This document shows, piece by piece, positions 1 through 6,078 of a stretch of 6,078 nt of DNA. This stretch comes from Bacillota bacterium (lineage in GTDB: Bacteria > Bacillota > Clostridia > Saccharofermentanales > Fastidiosipilaceae). The position numbers and the translations under genes are program-made. The notes under the pieces were generated by a model. It was not told where the DNA came from, searched no databases, and worked only from the letters and a program-made list of their open reading frames with translations. How positions within the stretch are numbered: position 1 is the first letter of the stretch; each line of letters begins with the position of its first letter. The DNA lies in assembly GCA_023420715.1 (NCBI GenBank), contig JAEZVR010000011.1, positions 1 through 6,078 of the forward strand, given 5' to 3'.

Positions 1-1658
1 GGGATGATCTTGCCAGCACTAATGGTGCCATGCCCGACGTTGGCATATAAATCGTCAATCGATTTAAAATTATATCGTCGCATCACGGGCTCTAAAAAAG
101 GCGGTTTAATCAGCTGAGCAATCGTAAAGCCCGTCTTTTTAATTTCACGCTCTACCGTCTCCTTGCCGTGAACAATGTCTTCTTCGCGCATCTCCTGTTT
201 AAACCAATGCCGAATTTTACTTTTTGCCCCCGTGCTCTTAACCAGTTTCAACCAATCTCGACTGGGTCCATTCACCTTATCTGAAGTTAAAACTTCGATG
301 ATATCGCCATTTTGTAATTCATAAGACAAAGGTACAATACGTCCATTCACCTTAGCCCCATACATCGCGTTCCCCACCCCTGAATGGATGGCATAAGCAA
401 AATCAATCGGAACAGCCCCACCAGGTAATGAAACCACATCTCCACGCGGGGTGAACACATAGACCTCTTCATCGACCAATCCTGTTTTAAGTGCATCCAG
501 ATACTCATTGGCATCTTTCATATCCTTTTGCCAATCGAGCAATTGACGTAACCAGGCAAGTTTTTTATCGTAACCATCATCCTGAGATTGTGGATGCTGA
601 CCTTCTTTATATTTATAGTGTGCCGCAATACCAAATTCTGCCACTCGATGCATGTTATGGGTTCGAATTTGCACCTCAAAAGGCATACCTTTTGGCCCAA
701 TAACCGTGGTATGCAAAGATTGATACATATTTTGTTTGGGCGTTGCAATATAGTCTTTAAACCGTCCTGGCATCGGATGGTACATCTCGTGGACTTGACC
801 CAAGACGGCATAACAAGCGCTAACATTGTCCACAATAATGCGGCAAGCAAATAAGTCATAGATTTCGTCTATGGTTTTGTGTTTGCTCATCATCTTGCGA
901 TAGATACTATAGAAATGTTTCGGCCGTCCCTCAATTTCGGCCTCTATCCCCATTTTTTCAATGGCTTCATTGAGTTCACCAACCACTTGATCCAAATAGG
1001 CTTCGCGCTCTGAACGACGCTGCGCAATACTGCCAACCAATTCATAATAAGCCGTGGTATTGAGATAGCGAAAACATAAATCTTCCAATTCCCATTTCCA
1101 CTTATATATCCCAAGTCGATGTGCCAAAGGGGCATAAATATCGAGTGTTTCCCGCGATTTAACTTGCTGTTTATGTGGCGGCAGATGTTTCATCGTGCGC
1201 ATATTGTGCAAGCGATCCGCAAGCTTAATAATAACGACACGAATGTCCCTGGCCATGGCGAGAAACATTTTGCGGAAGTTTTCTGCTTGCAATTCTTCTT
1301 TAGAATGAAAAGAAACCTTATCTAATTTGGTGACACCATCGACCATTTCGGCAACGTTATCGCCAAACAAGGCGGCAATTTCCGTTTTAGTCCGACCGGT
1401 ATCTTCAACCGTATCATGTAAAAGGGCAGCACAAAGCGTATCACAATCCATTTCGAGCTCTGTCAGTATTTCTGCCACCGCCAATGGATGAATAATATAC
1501 GGCTCCCCTGTTGCGCGTTTTTGATGCTCATGAGCCTGTAGCGCATAATCTATCGCTTGTTCAATTTTTTCCTGATCTCCATCTGGTGCATAACCCTTAT
1601 ACAATTGAATCAGTCGATCACTCACCTGATGAATATGTCTTAATTCTTTATCTGTCAA
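1..1658 (-). CDS. rel: Bifunctional (p)ppGpp synthetase/hydrolase, Rel/SpoT family (3' end beyond window)
   Basis: This enzyme makes (p)ppGpp from ATP and GDP/GTP and hydrolyses it, setting the stringent response at the ribosome. About 553 residues are visible; the family is usually ~720-780, so the rest lies beyond base 1. Seen: an HD hydrolase domain (~25-200) with R48, H57, the H81-D82 pair, E85-D86 and D148 in LADRLHN; a synthetase domain (~235-350) with GRPKHFYSIYRKM at 244-256, D268, RFKD at 299-302 and EVQIR at 328-332; a TGS domain (~397-460) with H425, equivalent to the RelA histidine that contacts the tRNA CCA end; then the start of the helical region. The missing part should hold the zinc-finger and ACT domains. 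RXKD, rather than EXDD, marks bifunctional enzymes, and the HD residues look intact, so both activities are expected. Start: the TTG at 1658-1656. Upstream in frame the next possible codon is a TAA stop 14 codons earlier with no ATG, GTG or TTG between; the next start downstream, GTG at codon 12, has no ribosome binding site. It overlaps the end of recJ by 11 bases. Confidence 0.96.
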   Translation of the reverse strand, partial: MTDKELRHIHQVSDRLIQLYKGYAPDGDQEKIEQAIDYALQAHEHQKRATGEPYIIHPLAVAEILTELEMDCDTLCAALLHDTVEDTGRTKTEIAALFGDNVAEMVDGVTKLDKVSFHSKEELQAENFRKMFLAMARDIRVVIIKLADRLHNMRTMKHLPPHKQQVKSRETLDIYAPLAHRLGIYKWKWELEDLCFRYLNTTAYYELVGSIAQRRSEREAYLDQVVGELNEAIEKMGIEAEIEGRPKHFYSIYRKMMSKHKTIDEIYDLFACRIIVDNVSACYAVLGQVHEMYHPMPGRFKDYIATPKQNMYQSLHTTVIGPKGMPFEVQIRTHNMHRVAEFGIAAHYKYKEGQHPQSQDDGYDKKLAWLRQLLDWQKDMKDANEYLDALKTGLVDEEVYVFTPRGDVVSLPGGAVPIDFAYAIHSGVGNAMYGAKVNGRIVPLSYELQNGDIIEVLTSDKVNGPSRDWLKLVKSTGAKSKIRHWFKQEMREEDIVHGKETVEREIKKTGFTIAQLIKPPFLEPVMRRYNFKSIDDLYANVGHGTISAGKII

Positions 1659-3756
1659 TATCTGTAACTCCCCGATCCAGCCTGGATTGGATCGCCTTTA
1701 ATAACGACGTTTCTTTTAATTGAATCCGTGTATTTACCGCAATAAGAACCACGCTCATTATACGATATTCCACATGATCCTTCAGATACAGACCCAACAA
1801 ACCCGCTTCTTCATAAATACGCAAAACAAGCACAAAAGCATCCGCGTTTAACGAACCGATTTTTGTCATTGCAGTTGCACAAGCTTCGTAAGCCAAATCC
1901 AATTCCCAAACACCAGATCCGTCTGGTAAAACCGCACACAACCACTTATAAATTTGTGTTAACCAGACTGGATCAGCAGCTTGTCGAATGGCTTCTAAAT
2001 CAAAAGCTGTTAAAGGCTCGCGCAATTTGTTTGTGCAATCAAGATCACCCATTTGTGAAGGTGAAGATTCGTGCAAACAAAAATCTTTAACCACCAATTG
2101 AACATTTTTCATATTTTGCCAAACATTAATTTGAGGGGTTGCAATCAAATCGACCGTCCCTTTATAGAGCTGCTCAAGATCCATCCCGCGTCTAAAAGCT
2201 ACGGCTTGTATCGGCAAATCCGAACGGGTATCGTCCCAGACATAAAACATCAAATGTTCCTTATTTTTGCCGATTCGCTTCGCCTTTGTGACGGTCAGCT
2301 GTTCAAATTTTAATTGAGGGGCTGGAAAATCTTTGCCAAATGGTTCTAATTGCTCAAGCAACGCCAAACAATCCAAATTAATTTCATGCAAGGTGGCCAA
2401 TGTGTCCCAAACCTCTATCTGACGTACTGGAAAACCTCGATCTTGTTGTCCCATATAAGCCTGAAGTGCAGCCCTAAACTGTGGCAGCGCAGAAACAGTT
2501 AGACGCAATCCAGCAGCCTGGGCATGCCCACCGAAGGAAAGCAAGTGATCTTTGCCAGCTTCTATTGCTGTGCGCAGATTGAAGCCATTAAAAGAACGGG
2601 CTGATCCGGTGAGCATACCATCCTGATCTTCTGAAAAAACAATGACGGGACGCAAAAATGCCTGGGTCAGACGAGCAGCAATCACACCGATAATACCGAG
2701 GTGCCAATTTTTTCCACGAACCAGTAAAATATCATCTGCCAAACAGGTGGGATCTCTCTGAATCCCCTGATAGACGGACGTTAAAGTCTCTTGCTCAATC
2801 GAGCGCCGCGCCTGATTTAAATCCTTTAATCTTTGGGCCAAGATATATAGGTCATCCACTTTGCGTTCAATTAAACATTGAACAGCCGTTTGGCTATCTC
2901 CCATACGACCTGCGGCATTAAGGGCCGGCCCTAATTTGAAGGCGACTGTTTCTGCTTGCACCTGAAAAACAGAAGTCTCCAATAAGGTCTGCAATAATAT
3001 CCGCAAGGATGGTCTTGGCGCTTGGTTCATTCTTGCCAAACCCACTTTGACCAAGTGGCGGTTTTCACCGAGCAACGGCATCAAATCTGCAATCGTTCCA
3101 ATGGTGGCAAAATCTGTTTGTTCTAACCAATAATCATCGCTTAATCCCAATGCCACACTTAAGGCTTGTACCAATTTTAATGCCACACCAGCCCCAGACA
3201 ATAAGACATCTGGGGGGAGAATATCCTGACGCATTGGATTGACAACGGCGATACAAGTTGGTATTTCCGCCAGACAATGGTGATGATCTGTCACAATGAC
3301 ATCGATACCAGACTGTTGCAGCTGTTCAACCTCCTGCAAAGAGGTTGAGCCACAATCGACTGTAATCACTAATGTCGCTTGAATCGCCTGAACAAAATGT
3401 ATGCCTTTTTCGGATAAGCCATAGCCCTCATCCAAGCGATCTGGTATGTACCAATGGGCCTGCACCCCGACTCGTTCCAAAAATCGTAAGAGAATGGCCG
3501 TCGCCGTTACCCCGTCAGCATCATAGTCTCCGTGAATCAGTATCACTTCTTTGTGCTGAATAGCCTGACAAATGCGTAGACAGGCTGCTTTCATATCGGG
3601 AAGTAAAAATGGATCAGAAAAACCCGCCGTGGCCTGATCAGGATCGAAAATCAAAGTATGAGCATCCAATTGACGGCTCGCCAACAAGCGAGCGAACAAC
3701 GAATCGCCTTCTGATCCACTTGGACTGCTTTGTTGCCACGCTTGTCGTCTTAACAT
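1648..3756 (-). CDS. recJ: Single-stranded-DNA-specific 5'-3' exonuclease RecJ
   Basis: RecJ degrades single-stranded DNA 5' to 3' in recombination and repair (RecF-pathway end resection, mismatch and base excision repair), using two divalent metal ions in the cytoplasm. The 702-residue product shows the DHH phosphoesterase motifs in order: HGDYDADG at 75-82 (D77, D79, D81), VDCGS at 133-137 (D134), TDHHH at 156-160, VVNP at 171-174, LSGAGVALKL at 186-195 and IADL at 222-225 (D224). LGPALNAAGRMGD follows at 275-287. The DHHA1 domain (~340-430) carries TGSARSFNGFNL at 383-394 and the GGHAQAAG signature at 409-416. An OB-fold-like DNA-binding segment probably spans ~440-560. The last ~125 residues are a Firmicutes-type extension absent from E. 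coli RecJ (577 aa); Bacillus RecJ, with another extension, is longer (~786). All metal-binding residues I can place are present. The ATG start follows TGAGGT by 4 bases. It lies 33 bases after citrate synthase and overlaps rel by 11 bases. Confidence 0.97.
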   Translation of the reverse strand: MLRRQAWQQSSPSGSEGDSLFARLLASRQLDAHTLIFDPDQATAGFSDPFLLPDMKAACLRICQAIQHKEVILIHGDYDADGVTATAILLRFLERVGVQAHWYIPDRLDEGYGLSEKGIHFVQAIQATLVITVDCGSTSLQEVEQLQQSGIDVIVTDHHHCLAEIPTCIAVVNPMRQDILPPDVLLSGAGVALKLVQALSVALGLSDDYWLEQTDFATIGTIADLMPLLGENRHLVKVGLARMNQAPRPSLRILLQTLLETSVFQVQAETVAFKLGPALNAAGRMGDSQTAVQCLIERKVDDLYILAQRLKDLNQARRSIEQETLTSVYQGIQRDPTCLADDILLVRGKNWHLGIIGVIAARLTQAFLRPVIVFSEDQDGMLTGSARSFNGFNLRTAIEAGKDHLLSFGGHAQAAGLRLTVSALPQFRAALQAYMGQQDRGFPVRQIEVWDTLATLHEINLDCLALLEQLEPFGKDFPAPQLKFEQLTVTKAKRIGKNKEHLMFYVWDDTRSDLPIQAVAFRRGMDLEQLYKGTVDLIATPQINVWQNMKNVQLVVKDFCLHESSPSQMGDLDCTNKLREPLTAFDLEAIRQAADPVWLTQIYKWLCAVLPDGSGVWELDLAYEACATAMTKIGSLNADAFVLVLRIYEEAGLLGLYLKDHVEYRIMSVVLIAVNTRIQLKETSLLKAIQSRLDRGVTDIDR
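1668..1673 (-). promoter_or_regulatory. Ribosome binding site of rel
   Basis: GGGGAG on the minus strand lies 9 bases before the TTG start of rel and inside the last codons of recJ. It supports the TTG over the GTG 11 codons later, which has no purine-rich stretch before it. Because both the site and the start codon lie within recJ, translation of rel is probably coupled to that of recJ (inference). Confidence 0.6.
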
Positions 3757-3760
3757 GGAT

Positions 3761-3766
3761 ACCTCA
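3761..3766 (-). promoter_or_regulatory. Ribosome binding site of recJ
   Basis: TGAGGT on the minus strand lies 4 bases before the ATG of recJ, within the 33-base gap after citrate synthase. It shares the TGAGGT core with the site before the citrate synthase gene. The spacing is short but workable and supports the ATG at 3756-3754. Confidence 0.65.
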
Positions 3767-3789
3767 CACGACCAATCGCAATCTCTCGA

Positions 3790-5151
3790 TCATGACAAAT
3801 CTTCTTGCCGTTGATCAAAGGGTGTATATGATCTTCTTTTTTGGACATTTTTATAGGCTGGTCGAATAATACGTCCACAAGAAATCAGTTCCTCTAAACG
3901 ATGGGCACACCAGCCCGCAATCCTGGCGGTTGCAAAAATCGGGGTAAACAAATCTTCAGGAATACCCAGCATGTTATAAATAAAACCAGAATAAAAATCG
4001 ACATTCGCACAGACGATTTTGCCATTTTGTTTCACTTCATCAAAAACCTCTGGCGCTAAAGACTCAAATAAGCGATAGAATTCATACTCCGCCAACCGAT
4101 TCTTTTCTTTTGCCAAATCCTTTGCATATCCACTGAGCAAACGCGCGCGCGGATCTGACAAAGTATAAACGGCATGGCCGATTCCATATACTAAACCACT
4201 GCGATCATAGGCCTCCCCCCGTAAAAGCGCCCGCAAATAATCGCGCACTTCAGCTTCGTTATCCCAATGACGAATGGTGGCTTTCGCATCTTCCATCATA
4301 TGATAGGCACGACCAGCCGCTCCACCATGCTGAGGACCTTTGAGCGAACAAATACCCGAAGCAATAGCCGAATAGGTATCTGTCCCCGTGGAGGTTACAC
4401 AGCGTGTGGTAAAGGTCGAATTATTTCCCCCGCCATGTTCGGCATGAACAACTAGGGCCAAATCCAAAATTTTGGCCTCAAGCGGTGAAAATTCACCGTC
4501 TGGGCGAAAGAGTTGCAAAATATTCTGAGCCGTATTAAAAGTCTCATTCGGAAAATGAATAAAGAGACTTTCACCATCAATATAATGGCGTTTTGCCATG
4601 TAGGCATAGGCCACCAGCAGCGGAAACTTGGCCAAGAGCTCCATACTTTGACGGAAAACGTTTTCGATCGTAATGTCGTCTGGCATTTGATCATAAGCAT
4701 AAAGTGCCAAAATGGAACGCGCCAATTTATTCATAATATCTCGGCTGGGCGATTTGAAAATCATATCTTCCACAAATAAGTTTGGCAAACATCTGACCTG
4801 GGCCAAATGCGTTTCAAACTGGGCAAGAGAGGCCGCATCAGGCAACTCACCAAAAATGAGTAAATAGGCCGTTTCTTCAAAGCCAAAACGATTTTCATCG
4901 TAAAAGCCGTGTACCAAATCGGACAGGGCAATGCCCCGATAAAAAAGCTTTCCATCGACAGGCAGGCGCTCGCCATCATCGACATAATAGGAAAAGACTT
5001 CTCCAACACGTGTCAATCCAACCAAAACACCTGTGCCATTTTCGTTGCGCAAACCACGCTTCACACTGTAGTTTGTGTATAAATGAGGCTCTATTGGCTG
5101 AGCAGGCACAGAGGCCTTAAACCGATCAATTTGATTGTAAACCGCACACAT
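3790..5151 (-). CDS. Citrate synthase (Si-type; 2-methylcitrate synthase activity not excluded)
   Basis: Condenses acetyl-CoA and oxaloacetate to citrate and CoA, the first step toward 2-oxoglutarate. The 453-residue protein belongs to the citrate synthase fold, not the HCS-like Re-type enzyme of some clostridia. Seen: VVHAEHGGGNNSTFTTR at 234-250, where H239 aligns with pig H274; GPQHGG at 272-277 with H275 (pig H320); YGIGHAVYTLSDPRARLL at 322-339 with H326 and R335; NVDFYSGF at 383-390 with D385 (pig D375); and AHRLEE at 416-421 with R418. The catalytic His/His/Asp set is therefore complete. The N-terminal ~60 residues precede the usual core (LFYRGIALSDLV at 69-80). The GHAV and HxxHGGGN wording differs from E. 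coli GltA (GHRV, HEQN), pointing to a different subgroup. The ATG follows GAGGTGA by 4 bases and lies 14 bases after the aconitase stop codon, so the two genes are almost certainly co-transcribed. Methylcitrate synthases belong to the same family; the adjacent aconitase and absence of prp genes favour citrate. No gene symbol is given because gltA, citZ and cisY are all used for this family. Confidence 0.95.
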   Translation of the reverse strand: MCAVYNQIDRFKASVPAQPIEPHLYTNYSVKRGLRNENGTGVLVGLTRVGEVFSYYVDDGERLPVDGKLFYRGIALSDLVHGFYDENRFGFEETAYLLIFGELPDAASLAQFETHLAQVRCLPNLFVEDMIFKSPSRDIMNKLARSILALYAYDQMPDDITIENVFRQSMELLAKFPLLVAYAYMAKRHYIDGESLFIHFPNETFNTAQNILQLFRPDGEFSPLEAKILDLALVVHAEHGGGNNSTFTTRCVTSTGTDTYSAIASGICSLKGPQHGGAAGRAYHMMEDAKATIRHWDNEAEVRDYLRALLRGEAYDRSGLVYGIGHAVYTLSDPRARLLSGYAKDLAKEKNRLAEYEFYRLFESLAPEVFDEVKQNGKIVCANVDFYSGFIYNMLGIPEDLFTPIFATARIAGWCAHRLEELISCGRIIRPAYKNVQKRRSYTPFDQRQEDLS

Positions 5152-5155
5152 AAGG

Positions 5156-5162
5156 TCACCTC
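5156..5162 (-). promoter_or_regulatory. Ribosome binding site of citrate synthase
   Basis: GAGGTGA on the minus strand lies 4 bases before the ATG of the citrate synthase gene and begins 3 bases after the aconitase TAG stop. It is a strong match to the 3' end of 16S rRNA and fixes the start of this gene. Confidence 0.75.
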
Positions 5163-5165
5163 ACT

Positions 5166-6078
5166 CTATTTTGATGCATTTTTTGTGTCGTTCAATAAAC
5201 CGCCCGCAATCAAGATACGCGCTTGTCTCGGTGAAATCTGAATACTCATTAGATAGGTTTCTGCCTTTGATTCATTGCGCACCACAACCTCTGCCGTCTC
5301 CACAGCAGCCGCAATCTGTTGAGGCGCATCGCAGATCACGAGCTGATCGCCATCCGTTACACGGTCATAATCTGATTCATGCACAAAAACCAACGGCAAA
5401 ATGCCATTATTCATCAAATTTGCCTGATGAATGCGGGCAAACGATTTGGCCAATACACCTTTTATCCCCAACTGCAAGGGCGCCAAGGCAGCGTGTTCAC
5501 GGCTCGAACCTTGACCATAGTTATGCCCAGCCAAAATAAAGCCACCACCAGACTGCTTCGCTCTGTCTGGGAAATCGGGATCGCATGGACTCAAACAGTA
5601 ATTGGCCAAATAAGGAATATTTGAACGATAAGGCAACAACTTGGCATCTGAAGGCATAATGTGATCCGTCGTAATATTGTCATCTAAACGAATCAGCACA
5701 GAACCAGAAACCTGTTCTGGCATGGGTTGATTGACGGGAAAGGGTTTAATATTGGGACCGCGGACCACCTCAATATCTGCCGTTGAATCTGCTGGCATCA
5801 CAATAAGGTTGTCATTCACTAAAAATGATTCAGGTATTTCCACATGAGGTGGGGTAAGATCACGATCTCTTGGATCCGTTAAAAAGCCGGTCAGTGCACT
5901 AACTGCTGCAACTTCTGGACTCACCAAATAGACTGAAGCAGACTTGGTTCCAGATCGTCCATAAAAATTCCGATTGATGGTACGAAGCGAAACCCCGTTT
6001 GATCTTGGCGATTGCCCCATACCAATGCACGGCCCACAACCAGACTCCAGAATACGGGCACCCGCTTGAATCAATTTA
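5166..6078 (-). CDS. Aconitate hydratase, C-terminal ~304 residues (5' end beyond window)
   Basis: Aconitase isomerises citrate to isocitrate through cis-aconitate with a [4Fe-4S] cluster. The frame is open to the right edge, so a start codon near 6074 (a TTG) is only an internal leucine; bases before it read on in frame. Numbering from that codon: GCGPCIGMGQSP at 12-23 carries two cluster cysteines (C13, C16); the third ligand lies in the missing part. NRNFYGRSG at 34-42 supplies the substrate-binding arginines (R35, R40). RGPNIKPFP at 105-113, NITTDHIMPSDA at 133-144, GQGSSREHAALAPLQLG at 187-203 and KSFARIHQANLMNNGILP at 210-227 form the swivel-domain active-site loops, including S191 and R192. 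The spacing and wording resemble the ~640-residue bacterial 'Aquifex-type' aconitases rather than the ~890-residue AcnA, so about half the protein is probably visible; that subgroup call is from memory. It ends with TAG at 5168-5166, 14 bases before citrate synthase, its substrate supplier. Homoaconitase and LeuC/LeuD relatives are less likely given the neighbour and the fused swivel domain. Confidence 0.95.
   Translation of the reverse strand, partial: KLIQAGARILESGCGPCIGMGQSPRSNGVSLRTINRNFYGRSGTKSASVYLVSPEVAAVSALTGFLTDPRDRDLTPPHVEIPESFLVNDNLIVMPADSTADIEVVRGPNIKPFPVNQPMPEQVSGSVLIRLDDNITTDHIMPSDAKLLPYRSNIPYLANYCLSPCDPDFPDRAKQSGGGFILAGHNYGQGSSREHAALAPLQLGIKGVLAKSFARIHQANLMNNGILPLVFVHESDYDRVTDGDQLVICDAPQQIAAAVETAEVVVRNESKAETYLMSIQISPRQARILIAGGLLNDTKNASK

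Larger units (their letters stand above)
1..6078 (-). other. Probable single transcription unit acn-citrate synthase-recJ-rel
   Basis: All four genes read leftward with spacings of 14, 33 and -11 bases. No gap is long enough for a conventional promoter and terminator, and I found no hairpin followed by a T-run at the junctions. Promoters inside a coding sequence, for example within citrate synthase or recJ, cannot be excluded by eye. The promoter of the unit and any further upstream genes (isocitrate dehydrogenase would fit) lie right of the window; the end of rel and whatever follows lie to the left. Operon membership is an inference from spacing. Confidence 0.7.

Noticed and set aside
518..859. 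113-codon open frame on the minus strand
   Set aside because: It is in another frame of the rel gene, over the synthetase and TGS-linker region, whose own frame is continuous and carries all expected motifs.
2921..2932. 12-base perfect palindrome AGGGCCGGCCCT
   Set aside because: It sits in recJ where it encodes the conserved LGPALNAAGR motif. The palindrome follows from the codons used for Gly-Pro-Ala, and no repeat or operator context surrounds it.
3192..3215. Inverted repeat CCCCAGA / TCTGGGG with a 10-base loop
   Set aside because: It is inside recJ over the conserved LLSGAGVAL region and is not followed by a T-run on either strand, so it is not a terminator. A single intragenic hairpin of this size is expected by chance.
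3757..3789. Possible promoter or terminator in the largest intergenic gap
   Set aside because: The gap has only 33 bases and is taken up by the recJ ribosome binding site. No -35/-10 pair or stable hairpin was seen.
4141..4151. Alternating CGCGCGCG stretch
   Set aside because: It encodes the arginine-rich DPRARLL part of citrate synthase. It is too short to be a meaningful repeat.
5171..5539. 122-codon open frame on the plus strand
   Set aside because: It lies wholly antisense to the aconitase swivel domain, whose motifs are clear. It has no ribosome binding site that I can see and no recognisable motif.

Overview
The window holds four genes packed head to tail on the minus strand, so transcription runs from the right edge to the left. 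In order of transcription they are: the C-terminal part of an aconitase (its start lies beyond the right edge), a complete Si-type citrate synthase, a complete single-strand DNA exonuclease RecJ, and the first ~553 residues of a bifunctional (p)ppGpp synthetase/hydrolase of the Rel/SpoT family (its end lies beyond the left edge). Nothing on the plus strand looks coding; the open frames there are antisense shadows of these genes.

Layout: acn (5166-6078, partial) is followed after 14 bases by the citrate synthase gene (3790-5151), after 33 bases by recJ (1648-3756), and then rel (1-1658, partial) starts 11 bases inside the end of recJ. There is no intergenic gap over 33 bases, no room for a conventional promoter, and no terminator hairpin with a T-run. 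The most economical reading is one transcription unit, with its promoter to the right of the window and its terminator to the left. The start sites show purine-rich ribosome binding sites: GAGGTGA for citrate synthase, TGAGGT for recJ and GGGGAG for rel.

Organism: a bacterium of moderately low GC (below 50% by eye). RecJ next to a long bifunctional Rel with the RFKD synthetase motif is a typical Bacillota (Firmicutes) arrangement, usually with apt between them in Clostridia and relatives. The strong GAGG-type ribosome binding sites agree. A Negativicutes or clostridial origin is a guess; no 16S or other decisive marker is present.

How the genes may fit together: citrate synthase and aconitase form the entry to the oxidative branch of the TCA cycle, which in anaerobes mainly supplies 2-oxoglutarate and glutamate. 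RecJ acts in DNA recombination and repair, and Rel makes and degrades the stringent-response alarmone. Joining the two blocks places a glutamate-precursor pathway upstream of the amino-acid-starvation regulator in one run of genes. Whether that is functional or only a local rearrangement cannot be decided from sequence. The genes are intact, conserved housekeeping genes; I see no mobile element, CRISPR array, RNA gene or defence system, and no clear sign of a previously undescribed system.
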